The notes below the pieces were generated by a model. The model ran no database searches. It worked only from the letters and a program-made list of their open reading frames with translations, and was not told where the DNA came from. A stretch of 64,000 bases of DNA. Origin: Cepaea nemoralis (taxonomy: Eukaryota; Mollusca; Gastropoda; Stylommatophora; Helicidae). Location: NCBI GenBank assembly GCA_014155875.1, contig JACEFZ010011380.1, positions 622,501 to 686,500 of the forward strand, in the 5' to 3' direction. The translations under genes and the position numbers were made by a program. The first letter of the stretch is position 1. The number at the start of each line of letters is the position of its first letter. Below are positions 47,863-59,500 of this stretch, in pieces.

Positions 47863-48214
47863 AACAAACATGTGATTACGTTTTATATATTATTTCTATA
47901 ACTGATCATGGTATTATATTATTTATATTATTTTGATTACGTTCTTTATATTTTTATGATAACTACGATTACGTACTACGAGAGTAAGCCACTTGATCAC
48001 AGAGAAAACCATCTGAGATGGGAGCTTGAAAACCATTTATTATTGTACTTACATCTCTCCTTATTTCTCAACATAATTTCAGCAAACATTAATGCATGTA
48101 TCCCATCGTGTTATCAGTCCCGTAATACCTTTCCTCATCCACGTTCGCACCTCATGCTCAAGTTCTTCGTCATCAGCACATCGTTTCCCGATAGTCGTAC
48201 ACCGCTTTACGCGA

Positions 48215-48425
48215 CAAACACTCGTCTGTTTGTCTATCTCACCAGCCTACCTATCTTGTCTGTCTGTCTATCAGTCTCGTCGGTCTATCTATCTTATCTG
48301 CCTATCTATCATTCTCGTCGGTCTACTTATCTTGTCTGCTTATCTATAAGTCTCGTCGGTCTACCTAAATCGTCAGTCTGTCCACCCTGTCTGCCTGTCT
48401 ACCTCGCCTGTCTTCCACTCTCCGG
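48215..48425. repeat. Degenerate TCTA/GTCTG-rich repeat
   Basis: Imperfect units of TCGTCGGTCTATCTATC type, about 28 bp. ORFs over it are repeat-derived. Confidence 0.7.
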
Positions 48426-48529
48426 TATAAAGACAAAGAAAATGACTGGAAATATATTTAGTCAAAATAGTAATATTAATAATCATCATAAAGACCTCAA
48501 GGCGTGAATGATACTACATTAGGCCATAG

Positions 48530-48712
48530 TTTATCCCATATGATTCGGTCTCTTTCCCACAGAACACGAACTCCGTAGCTTCAGCGACGACCCCAGGAGT
48601 CTCCGAGAAGACTGCACTCGTAAACCGCCTTACGGTGTCCAGAAACGAACTCACAGCCCTCAGCGCGAGAGGCAGGCGATTTAACCACTTCACGCATTGA
48701 CCCTGATGAACA
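48530..48712 (-). mobile_element. SINE-like family B copy
   Basis: The minus strand starts with GCGTGAAGTGGTTAAATCGC and GTGAGTTCGTTTCTGG, a tRNA-like head. It continues GGTCGTCGCTGAAGCTACGG and AGAGACCGAATCATATGGGA as in the element at 37361. Confidence 0.7.
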
Positions 48713-49127
48713 CCTAATATAACAGTGTGACCTGTTATAGTGGTTACATGGCATTATAGGGCTAGCTGATGCGCAACGTCAAGATTAGTTAGTAAGCAGT
48801 GCACGGGTGAGCACCGTGATTTTGGGTTTGCACTGAGCGTGTCGTAGGGTAACAAGTTAGTTACCAGACAGAAGCCGTTGTACCATCAGCCAGATAAGCA
48901 GCATACTTGGTTCCATCATGATTGAATTTGAGCATGCTTCAGTTTGTAAACTAAGAAATCACTGTCTTTTGTATACCACTGCCCTTTTGGTATGGAACAA
49001 CAATAAACAACAGAACTTATATTGCTGAGTTTGCTTCACGTCATTTTAATCAGAAGTTGACGTTGGAAATTGTATCTTCTATACGACACGGCTTCCCTTG
49101 GTCCCCCTGCTACTCTGCTATATTAAC
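48713..49127. other. Unique sequence, no gene recognised
   Basis: No motif or repeat seen. Confidence 0.4.
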
Positions 49128-49366
49128 TGCACAATAAATCTGTCTGTGTGAGTGTTCCGTAACCTTGTTACAATAAATCTGTCTGTGTGAGTGTTCCGTA
49201 ACCTTGTTACAATAAATCTGTCTGTGTGAGTGTTCCGTAACCTTGTTACAATAAATCTGTCTGTGTGAGTGTTCCGTAACCTTGTTACAATAAATCTGTC
49301 TGTGTGAGTGTTCCGTAACCTTGTTACAATAAATCTGTCTGTGTGAGTGTTCCGTAACCTTGTTAC
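49128..49366. repeat. 39-bp minisatellite, six near-identical copies
   Basis: The unit is CAATAAATCTGTCTGTGTGA plus GTGTTCCGTAACCTTGTTA. Copies are almost identical, so the expansion is recent. Each holds an AATAAA hexamer. 13-residue repeat ORFs on the minus strand are artefacts. Confidence 0.97.
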
Positions 49367-49764
49367 TAAACAAGACAATCAAGATGGTTGCAATGTTTGC
49401 CGGACTATGCAGTGCTGCCCCGTAGGGCGGGACAGAAATCGGAAACCTGCGACAGATTTGGCAGTGGGCAGGTATTCTACCCATCAACCACGTGAGCGGC
49501 CTAGAGTGACATGTCACATTAACTGTCAACGTGTCAACAAATAATCTCCCTGGTTTCGCCCGGCAAGATCCAGGCTCGAGATGTGAGTAGCAGACACGGC
49601 TAATCTAGAAAACATTAATTGGGAGGTCGTTCCATGACCAAACTGCTACACAGCTTCACGAACACGCCACTTCAAGCTGCATCTAGCTCCGTGCCTTTCC
49701 AGCAACTCATTCTGGGGACATTTCTGAGATGGTTTCCCCTTGACTTTCAAGTATATTTCATCAC

Positions 49765-49932
49765 GTGCCCTGCCAGCTGGCGTGGGCGTCATGTGTCTCT
49801 ACATTTCTCTTTCTTTGGTGTTCTGGATAAACTCTGTTGATGGTATTCCTCCATGCCGTGGTCTCAGTCCATCCAGTATTATTTCTCTTGGTATGCCTCC
49901 GCCCCTCTTTCCCTTGACTTTCACGCCCATTT
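49765..49932 (-). pseudogene. RTE-like LINE C-terminal fragment
   Basis: The minus strand reads KRGGGIPREIILDGLRPRHG then STEFIQNTKERE. A TAG replaces the Trp codon expected there, and RHMTPTPAGRARD follows. This matches the last ~50 residues of the LINE at 3890-6202 (KYLDSLATWHG, NTELIHDSGD, MTAH). Only the 3' end is present. Confidence 0.6.
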
Positions 49933-50349
49933 ATGAAATAAAATAAACAACTAAATTTGTCACCAGTTTTCTGTTATGGGTCTCTGACGTTTTAAGACCC
50001 AAGCACGTTGTAGAATTGAGTGCACGGAGGTCAGCCTTTGCCTCTCATATCGAACGAGGAGATAGGCATTCACCCGTCGTCCGAGGACCCCCATGCCATT
50101 GTCAGAGAAACATCCTAACCGTAACACCAATATTCCAGGTTTTATGAGATCTGCATGTAACACTTGGTCTATTGTGGGTGGCTTTCTAATCGTTCGAGGT
50201 TTACCAGGGCAGTGACCGACAACTGCCTAGTCTGTACGAAATCCGGTTGTCAAGTAATCTTATCTTGAGGAATTTGCACGCGGGACCTCCTTTTTCGCTC
50301 TTAACTGAGGAGGATAGATCCCCATCCATCATTGCCTAGGGTTAGAAGT

Positions 50350-50445
50350 ATGAACGAAAGAATTTTATTTTCAAAGGGAAACACATTGGGTACACAGACC
50401 CGTGTTACATTCTGCCATTCCAACCACTCATGTGTGACACATCAC
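50350..50445 (-). mobile_element. Dispersed-element 3' end with AATAAA signal (copy 2)
   Basis: Matches the copy at 43990-44110 in order: GGCAGAATGTAACACGGGTC, then TTTGAAAATAAAATTC on the minus strand. Confidence 0.45.
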
Positions 50446-51225
50446 TTATATGTTTTGTATTATGCATTTTACTGTCACTACTAAACAACAACAAAAGCCT
50501 TTGTTGATATGTGATAAATGCAAGAGGAAACGATGGACTGATGACCTGAGACTACGAATACCACCATGTATGGGGCAAGCACCAAAGCTTACTTCCGATG
50601 ACGCTTCTAAAGCTGGTGCTAAAAGACAACACATTGTTAGAGGAAAGAAGAAACTTTACCTAATGCCAAGCTTGAAATTAACAAACAAACAAACGCAGCA
50701 TTTACTGCAATCGAGAATAGTCAAAATATTTATAAAGACCGTATGGCAGGAGTGAAAGAACTAATCATCGTTTCAAAGATGATGTGCATTTAATCCGTAA
50801 ACCTATTGGTGTTAAGTGTTCCCAGCATATCCTTTTCTCTAAACTCACAGTAAGACAAGAATTAATCGATAGCAGCAGCGACAGAATATTGACTGACCCA
50901 ACTCGAACAAATAAACTTCACAATTCCAGAAAACTAATGGCGTCCAAAATGGCGGAAACCGGCTGCTAATATCCAACTGTTATTGTTTCATTCTTGTGCT
51001 AGCGGCAGGCCACTCTGGCAGACTGCGAGTCAACAGTTACGCTTATCAACAGGTTCGTTTGGGCACTTCAGGGAAGATAATCCTGTTTGAGACATTAGGG
51101 AGGTCTTCACAGTCAATGACATGGACATATGTGATGTTTCTTTCTTTCTGGAGCTTCTATTTATCATAATATGTACTTGTGGTGGTTCCGTCTACTCCTC
51201 ATTATTCTCCGTCTTCTGATGTTGC
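50446..51225. other. Sequence with an unrecognised 101-codon ORF
   Basis: A plus-strand ORF (50450-50755) has a CDKCKRKRW word and a lysine-rich end, and an antisense ORF covers its first part. I recognise neither as a family. Position next to a retroelement end suggests transposon-derived sequence, but this is not shown. Confidence 0.3.
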
Positions 51226-51227
51226 TG

Positions 51228-51322
51228 TTTCTTCTTCTTCTTCTTCTTCTTCTTCTTCTTCTTCTTCTTCTTCTTCTTCTTCTTCTTCTTCTTCTTCTTC
51301 TTCTTCTTCTTCTTCTTCTTCC
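51228..51322. repeat. (CTT)n microsatellite
   Basis: About 31 CTT copies, followed by irregular pyrimidine-rich sequence to 51370. Confidence 0.97.
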
Positions 51323-51500
51323 CTCTCTTCCTATTCTTTCTCCTCTTCCTATCCCGCCTTTTTCCTCTTGGCCCTCTTGTCATCAAACTGATGGATGGAT
51401 GGATTCATGGAAAAATGAATGGATAGGTGGATGATTGGATGGATGGATGAATTAGTGAATTCATGGATGAAAGTGTGGACGAATAACTGAATGGATGGAT

Positions 51501-51501
51501 T

Positions 51502-51543
<42 letters not shown>

Positions 51544-51560
51544 TGTGTGTGTGTTTGTGG
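51501..51560. repeat. (GT)n microsatellite
   Basis: GT dinucleotides with a few T and G interruptions, preceded by GGAT-type repeats (51390-51500). Confidence 0.93.
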
Positions 51561-51747
51561 GTATGTGGATGTGCGCGTGTGTGTAAATCTATCACACTCT
51601 ATCATGACCAACTTAGGCTAAAGTCACCGGCCTGTAGGTGTGTGTGTATGTGTACCTGTATATGTGTACCTATATATGTAAAGAGTTTGAGCACCATAAA
51701 GATCTGTATGTTAGCTCACAGGGCTCTCTCAACCCTCACAGTTCTCA

Positions 51748-51748
<1 letters not shown>

Positions 51749-51791
<43 letters not shown>

Positions 51792-52474
51792 GTGTCTCTC
51801 TCTTTGGTTCTGTCTGTCTGTCTGTCTTTCTCTCTCTCTGTGTCTCTTTCTGTGTCTCTATTTCTGTCTCTGTTTGCCTCTGTATGTATCTCTCTGTCTC
51901 TTTCGGTGTCTCTCTTTCTGTTTATCTGTCTGTCTGTGACTAATTTTTCTCTCTCTCTTTATGTCTCTGGCTGTCTCACTGTCTCTCCGCCTCTCTCTGT
52001 CTCTGTCCCTCTCTGTCTTCTCTGTCGCTCTGTGTATCTCTCTGTGCCTTTGTCTGTCTCTGTCTCTCTGTCTCTCTCCCTGTCTCTTTCTGTGTCGCTA
52101 TCTCTCTGTCTGTATCTCTCCGTTCATCTCTGTCTCTCTATGTGTCTCTTTCTGTCTGTGTCTGTGTCACTGTCTCTCTCTTCCTATCTCATTCTCTCTT
52201 TTTATCTTTGTCTCTCTATGCCTCTCTCTGTCTCTATGCCCCTCCCTGACTCTCTCTCTCTGTATGTCTTCGATGTCTCTCTCTGTCTGTCGCTGTCTGT
52301 CTATCTTTGTCTCTGTCTGTCTCTGTCTCGCTTTCTGTCTCTCTCTCTGGCTGTCTCTCTTTCTGTCTCTCTCTCTCTCTGTCTGTGCCTCTCTCTGTCT
52401 GTGCCTCTCTTGGTCTGTCTCTGTATGTCTCTCTCTGTCTTTATGTGTATGTCTGTCTCTGTCTGTGTCGCTGT

Positions 52475-52551
<77 letters not shown>

Positions 52552-52558
52552 TCTCTCA
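51749..52558. repeat. ~0.8-kb (CT)n/TCTG-rich tract
   Basis: Pure CT blocks at both ends (about 51749-51787 and 52478-52556) enclose irregular CTCTGTCTGTCTC-type words. Ser/Leu/Cys ORFs up to 369 codons are artefacts. Confidence 0.95.
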
Positions 52559-52559
52559 A

Positions 52560-53668
52560 ACCTCACAGAACTGTCTCAGCAACATGTCAGAGACACACAT
52601 ATAAAAATCAACGGAATTAAACTTCTATTTACCATTTTTGCTGTTATAAGTACTCTCTAATGCCAGATCCATGGGCCAGGAGCAGATAAATATTTACAAT
52701 CCATTCATTAATGACCCGGATGTAATTCATACACGGGCAGGAAAGAGTGAGCCAGTACATCCCTCATTTGAGACTTGTAAAATCGATGATGCCATACTTG
52801 ATTTGCCAGATATATAAAGTTCCAAATACCATTAGAAATATCTGTAGTCGGTTTCCTACGGTCACAACTTCATAGCAGCGGGTCGGTCAGTAATTGCTCC
52901 GTTCCTGTACACTTTATTGTCCCATGTGAACTCGTGTAGGAAGCATGCTGTCCTTAACATGAAATTGCGTTCATTGTCGGAGGATACGGCCATCGCTCAA
53001 AACCCCAACATCCTGCGCACGCATTATCGCAAATGGCCAGTGGCTGAAGTGCCGACAGATAACTGTCCGCCATTTTCTGAAATGTACACGTACCAGCATA
53101 GCAAATGTGGGAACACACAAAATGCACCCCGAAAGAAATCCACAGCTCACAGTGTCGCACCAAGCACGGAACTCAGTAGGTGATGAGAGAACCAGATCCC
53201 ACGAGTCCAAACGTGGTGTACATACACTTGCAAGCCGTGCCCGGAGACACACATCCCACCAGGTCTTACCGGCTAGCCTAACCTAGTAGCCATGTTTGCC
53301 TGGTAGTCAGTAAAAATGAGTGTTTGGAGTTAATAATTGATGCGTACATGTTTTAGAATTTCAGAGTAATAGTGTTTGATATCAGGGAAGGCAATCCCGT
53401 GAAAGACAACCGTATTGTGCTGTGAAATGTTATAGGAGAATCCGCGGTGAAGTGGTTAATCGATTCAGTGCCCCCCCCCCCCCTTTCCCCTTCCCATCAT
53501 TTAAAAAAATGAATTGGACCAAACAAAAATGGGTGGTGGAAAATGGGAAGTAGGTGTGTTACAGTTATGACTTAAAAGTTGTTAATATGGTAGCAGACAT
53601 GTTGTATTACATATCAAATTACAGGGGGTTGTATAAAGAAAACTATTGTATTACGCCATTGGCAGATA
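52560..53668. other. Unique sequence, no gene recognised
   Basis: Contains a C run near 53471-53483. The ORFs at 52917-53183 and on the opposite strand overlap and show no family motif. Confidence 0.4.
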
Positions 53669-53669
53669 C

Positions 53670-53942
53670 GGAAAGCCGCCTAACACGGTTAATTATTCCG
53701 TGGCACTTCATCAGTGAAGCCGTCAGTTTCGCAGATTGCAGGTCGGAGGTTCGTTTACCAACTGCCGTGTTCAGGACCTGAAGTTCAGTGTTTCCTGTGA
53801 AGCGCTGGTCGTCGTCGCTGAAGCCACGGAGTTCGTGCTCTGCCAGATGCCCTCGGCTGGCGGCTCGGCTTTGTGCTAAGAGAGACCAAGTTAGTTTGGG
53901 TAAAACATTGTGCAATGAAGTCGAGCCAGGCGTCTTGAATTT
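53670..53942 (+). mobile_element. SINE-like family B copy
   Basis: It contains GGTCGGAGGTTCGTTTACC (B-box-like), TCGTCGTCGCTGAAGCCACG, GAGTTCGTGCTCTGCC and GAGAGACCAAGTTAGTTTGG, matching the other two family members in order. Confidence 0.7.
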
Positions 53943-54024
53943 TTAACTTCAGTCCTTCACAAATTCTAGGCTACGGCATCCTGCGCGTCTCTCCTTGCCC
54001 GATACTTTCCAAACATACTGTGAA

Positions 54025-54128
54025 GATGATCTGGTGTCTTCTTTATCAGGATGATCTGGTGTCTTCTTTATCAGGATGATCTGGTGTCTACTGTATCAGG
54101 ATGATCTGGTGTCTACTGTATCAGGATG
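54025..54128. repeat. 25-bp minisatellite, four copies
   Basis: Unit GATGATCTGGTGTCTTCTTT plus ATCAG. The first two copies share TTCTTT and the last two share TACTGT, so it grew by pairwise duplication. Confidence 0.93.
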
Positions 54129-54264
54129 GGGGAAGGGCCGGAGAACCGTGCTGCTCCCATGGAAGAACGCTGGCACTGCTGGGACTGACCACACACCTCT
54201 GTCTGGGTGGGTAGGATCACTAACCAGTGAGGGACCGTGGCTACGTGTGATAGAGGCGGATTCG

Positions 54265-54269
<5 letters not shown>

Positions 54270-54329
<60 letters not shown>
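54270..54329. repeat. (GT)n microsatellite
   Basis: About 30 pure GT copies. Confidence 0.97.
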
Positions 54330-54330
<1 letters not shown>

Positions 54331-54334
54331 CCAT

Positions 54335-55740
54335 GTATCACACGACACTGAAGAGTCACCGTGTATCATACATATACCAAACATTAACCATATGAAAAAA
54401 CCAAACATTAACTCCTGGTCTTGTATTTCCTCTCGTTTCTATTTCTTTCTTTACCCCTTCTAAGAGTGGGCATCAATACCAGGCAGTTTACTCCCCCTGT
54501 TATTTCTGTATTCATTGTATTCTCACAACTTCCCCGCACTCAACCCATTTTCAATTCCTATAGAACTAGCGAAGTGCGACGGACAAAAGAAGATGCAGAA
54601 GATTGCAGTTCTCTTGCAGACAAAACTGTCTCTAAGTGACTGGGTTCCGTGTCGAGGAGACATGTTTTGAAGAGCCCCTCTACCTAGCGCCATTGCTGCC
54701 CTCTGCTCGACCTCCTCAATGCCCTTGTAATTCTGCCCTTAGAGAGGCAGTTGTGAACCGAGATAAGGTCGTGGGCTGAATGCGCTTAATATTTAGAGTG
54801 CTGCCCGCGCCAGATATTCACGATTGGTTGAAATTAGGTGATATTAACTACTATCTAGTGGCGTGGCGATATGGCTGTGAGTACTAGCAGGAATCGCCAA
54901 AGCAGCATCATCAGCATGTGCTCTGGTAACTTGCGTGAGTGTCAATTCAAAACAATGTTTGTCTTTAGTGAATGTATACAACGGCGACAAAAACAATGTT
55001 TGTCTTTAGTGAATGTATACAACGACGACATAAACAATTTATTGCACGCCTGGTATAAACAATGTAGCGCATGTCTGGCACAATAGGCCTGAGAGTATAC
55101 CACAACAAGCAAATGGAACCGGAGGTAAACAATGGACACAGGGAATAATAGAGTCCATGGAAATCTCGATTTATGAAGCCCATAAACGGGCATTCTCCCG
55201 CTGTTTATGCTGACACCGCAAGGTACAAGAGCAACATGATGAGATGATAAGATAATTAGTTACTCAGCTTCGCTTCACAAAATCTTTATTCAGCAATCAT
55301 CTATAGTGCATTCACATTTGTTTGCCTCAATATAAAGATCCATATCTCAGTAACTAACTGAGGGAACATTATGAGATTTAGCATATAACAGTATCATCAT
55401 GTCCACCCAACAAAAAAATTTTTGATCTGGAGATTGTACAGCAGATTTCAAAGTTTGTTTATATGCGGTATATAATTTACGGGTCAGAGATGAAGTGCAC
55501 AATATTAGAAGTATTACATCTCCACACCGAAATATTAGCGTTGAATGGTTAATTTTCTCGTGATTCACGGGATTGGACTTATGACAAGAACCCCGCGCAG
55601 TTTTAAATTGGAATGTTCAGAGGTATCGTCAATATGTGGGTGCTTTCATGAATCCTTATTATTATTTTTTTTTTTTTTATCTTACCACTTATCGCTAACA
55701 TCTGAATGTGTGAATATTGTTCAATGGGATTGAATATGAA
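54335..55740. other. Unique sequence with a 41-bp tandem duplication
   Basis: AACAATGTTTGTCTTTAGTG starts at 54951 and 54992 with a partial third copy near 55033. A T-rich run lies near 55665-55679. No gene is recognised elsewhere. Confidence 0.45.
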
Positions 55741-55749
55741 ATTGTGCAC

Positions 55750-56585
55750 ACTTCAAAGCATCGCTATGAAGTTGTACACACATTTTTTGACACGAAGCTG
55801 ATCGCAGGAAACTGTTTCAAACTGTTACACATCCCGAAAAAAGGAACGGTGCATGCATTAAGTTTGAGTAAACGGTCATTTCGTCGATGGGTGCAAGAAT
55901 CTGGAATGAAACCAACACGTGATAAGCAAACGGTAGGTAGAAAGGCAATTGTAGATAGCTTTGACAAGGATGTCATAATGTGAGCTAATATAAAAATGCT
56001 GGATGCCAAAGAAACAGTGACTGTAAGAAAACTTAGGGTTTAGTTGAGAAAGAACAATAACATAGGGCTATCCAAAGCAACTTTGTGGAAAGTTACAAGG
56101 ATATTAGGCATCACTTTTAGAAAGTACAAGGGAGGTTGAAATATCCTTTGCGAGCAACCGCATTTAGGAGCCATGAGAAGCAGATACCTACGTGAAATAA
56201 GGGAAATGCTCAAAGCAAATTATGACATAGTGTATTTGTATGAGATGTGTATCAATGCGCACCACACAAGTGAAAAGGAATGGCAATCATTGGATAGAAA
56301 GTTACAGCGATGTTTGCCCAGTATTTGGTCACAGCTGATGCTGGTAGTAGGCATGATGGCTTACTACAGAATGCTGGACTCGTGTTCGTATCAAAGCATA
56401 CAGACAATAGGGATTATCATAATGAGATGAATGGTAATGTATTTAAAGATTGGCGCGAGAATACAGTGCTTCCATCTCTAGATAGATCGTCTTGTCTAAT
56501 CATGGACAATGCATCATATCACAATGTTGTTGTCCAAGAAGACAAAATACCTACGGCATAGAGCACAAAGGAAGCAATAAAGATG
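55750..56585 (+). pseudogene. Tc1/mariner-type (DDE_3-like) transposase pseudogene
   Basis: A helix-turn-helix-like N-terminal part has LSKRSFRRWVQESG and DSFDKDVIM. After stops at about 55981, 56041 and 56139 come YLREIREMLKANYDIVYLYE and INAHHTSEKEW. A frame change leads to SRHDGLLQNAGLVF, HTDNRDYHNEMN and LIMDNASYHNVVV. The second catalytic Asp is kept (56505-56507). The first, expected in a YLDE word, is Tyr (codon 56239-56241). The third acidic residue lies beyond 56585, where the 3.1-kb tandem repeat begins. The transposase would have cut and rejoined DNA at element ends; this copy cannot. Clade within the superfamily is uncertain. Confidence 0.75.
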
Positions 56586-59500
56586 TCATAGGAGGGTAAA
56601 TATCAAGGACAGGAAGATGTAATTGCCTATACTTAAGTGCTCAAAGACAAAGAAGCGCAACACTGACTTTTAATGGGCTAGAGAAGAAAAGGACAATAAG
56701 GAGAAATAGAGAAAGAGCACTGTGTATATCCTCCTCTGTTAACAAGAAAAGGGGTAGAATTTAGACAGAAGATTCCAGGAGTTCTTAGGGCGGGGGATAT
56801 AATGTTGTACACCGCAGACAGAAGATTACACTGCTGGACTGTAACAGAATCAATTAGTTTACACAACAAACTACAGGCTAAACAAAACAAATTAAGAACA
56901 ACAAAATTAGGCTTTTATTGACAGAACTGCATGATTTAGGGACAAACAGGCATCTTGACATGTCACATAACTGACATATACAGAAATGGGAACATATGTT
57001 CCCACAGTAATCACTGCTGCCTAACATCGCTACGCACATGACTAGGTACCCATCTCTACAAACCAACAAGGACATGGCAACAACAGAGCCTCAACGTAAA
57101 CAACAACGGTAACAGCAGGTATGGACTCTCTATTGTAATCATCTCAGGACTCATGGACAGTTGGTACATACAGAAATGGAATTAATCCCACAGTTAGAGA
57201 TAACTGCTGCCTAGTACTAACTACAGGGGCGGTCTCTAAATGACAGTGAGACCTCAATCATGTTCAGTTGAGTCGAAGGGCACCTCAATACCCACACAAG
57301 ACACCCGCATCACATAAGTCGACTGGGACCAGATACAGCGAAAAACCATAACATAACGAATAACAAAACTATAACCCTAACAGCAGAGATATAGTGGCAT
57401 AAACACGCATAAACAGGGTATACGAAGGGGATGTGAGTGGCCTACGACATTAACCAGAGCCTGGGGCTCAAGTTTGCTCTACAACCCACAACATGACCAG
57501 GGGTCACTACCAAGAGTCCAGTGACTGGGGAGGGCTGGTTAAAGCCTCCCTATTTGATGGTATCTACATCTCTACAGCGATCTACCTAATCGCTCCTTCG
57601 GCCACGGTTGTCTGGTTTTGAGAGACCGGGAAACTGACACGCGCCTCTATTTATTCATGCTTCCAGAGCGGCTTCCCATCGTACCCCAGGGCACTGCAAG
57701 GGACGCTGGTATTGGTAACATCATCATCATCATGTATCGCGTCAAGCGATTACACATCTCACCCCCAATTTTTCGACGGTCCCCGTCGAATACTCTAGAC
57801 CCTTAGGGTTTAGACAAAACACTAAGACTATTTAAATAAACAATCGATTAAGGGGGTTTCACCATGGGACTTAAACCTCTCAATGTAAATCTGTTACCAG
57901 TTATATTTTCTGAACCTGCCTTAAAAACATACATCAGTGACAATTTACAAAAGTCAGTCCCTGACAAAAGATAATGCCATATCTTCTGAGTGGCCATGAG
58001 GAATATGCAGTCTGCATACAAAATAAACCACCAACCCTGACATCAACATCAACACTTAGCTCCATGGATGCAATACATAGGGGCGAAAAAAAAAATTTCA
58101 CACAGGCATCCCCTTAAATTTACAATCCCTACTTGTAACCAAAAAACAACAACCGGAATAACATGCATGCTATCCACTAGATCACCTGCAAACCAAGATG
58201 CAGACTTCCTTGCCACTGAAAAAAATATATAATTCCCATGACTATGCAGGCAAACCCGGTTTTTGTTTTCCCGGTCTGATTCTGGTAGCCCCGCTTCCGC
58301 CAGCAACATCCACCAGTTCCATGGGATGAGTCAGTAATTTCTCAGTTGTCACCGTGGTACCCAAATGAAGCAGGGTAGAGAAATACCTGTACATGGGGAA
58401 AAAAACAAAGCAAAACAAAACATGCTGGAAGACATGGCGTCTTGGACTCACTTTCTGTGGGGATTCCTAATTCGAATTATTATTGAATGACACAAAATAA
58501 TTAACTAGTAATTAATTATTTGTCCATGTCGTGGAAATATATAACAAATGTTTCTGTCTGATATTGTTCACTGGATACCGGTTCCTCCTACTTAACGCAT
58601 ATTATGTGTCTCTTTTGAATTGTCTTATGCACAGGGGAAATATAGGAAATCAGTTCATTCACTGCTCGATGATTCTCGCTGGATGCTATTTCCTCTCACT
58701 GAATGTCTATTATGTGTCGCTTTTAAATTTTCTATGCACTGGGGAAATATAGGAAATCACTGTTCATTTGCCGCTCACCACTTAATGTCCACTTATAGTA
58801 TGATGAAAATGGACGAACACGCTGGTATTATTAACTCATCTGCTTCCGCCTATAAGGAAATGATTTTCTTATCACCACAGATAACATTGTCATCTGTCAC
58901 TTCAAACGAACATGGTGGACTGATGTACAATGAGGGAAACATCCTCCTCGATGATCTCAGGTGATAGGGCCACCGGTGGGGATTGAATATGGATGTCCAG
59001 CGCTCTGCTGCTGGTGGGACACACTGGTGGGATGGATTTCTGATGTCCCCTCTTCCAGACAAACAAGGGAAAGGTATTTCTATGGATGGCCCCAGATGTT
59101 GGCACTGCTGAAATCAGTCGCATGAACAGTCCACAACTGTTCTCCCAAAAGAATCAACAGAATTTTTCTCTTGGACAAGCACAGCCCCAGCCTCTATTGA
59201 ATGTGGGAGCATTCTGCTCTCATGGAGTCGTCAACCACCTCTGTAGCTTTCTGAGTAAAGCTTGATGGTTTCAGTAGGAATATACATGCATATTCCAAAA
59301 GACTTTATAGCTAAAGTTTGGTGACCTTCGTTGTTTTCTCATTCTTAATTTATACCAGCGGACTCAGACTGAGCGCCGGCTGGGTGGGAAACTTCGGTTC
59401 CCTAAACATGGAATAAGGTCACCTTTAATTTCGACGACTTGAGATGTGGTGTAGGTCTGGAGGCTCTTCTCTCAATGCTGTGCTTCTTGGAGACTTGGGG

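Larger units (their letters stand above)
44740..47965. repeat. AT-rich ~30-bp minisatellite, split by several insertions
   Basis: Words such as GTCTATAAATGTGATTACG and TCCTATATATT recur about every 30 bp in 44740-45108, 45507-45830, 47540-47605 and 47868-47965. The gaps hold a SINE, an RTE remnant, triplicated DNA and further SINEs. One original array is therefore spread over 3.2 kb. Confidence 0.8.

Noticed and set aside
50450..50755. 101-codon ORF with a CDKCKRKRW word as a zinc-binding protein
   Set aside because: Only one Cys pair is present and an antisense ORF covers the same stretch; insufficient for a call.
51495..52604. Ser/Leu/Cys-rich ORFs up to 369 codons
   Set aside because: Translation of (CT)n and TCTG repeats; the opposite strand is likewise open.
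57618..57806. 62-codon ORF repeated in the 3.1-kb units
   Set aside because: Identical in each copy because the DNA is duplicated; no known domain, and it covers an ATC run and a hairpin.
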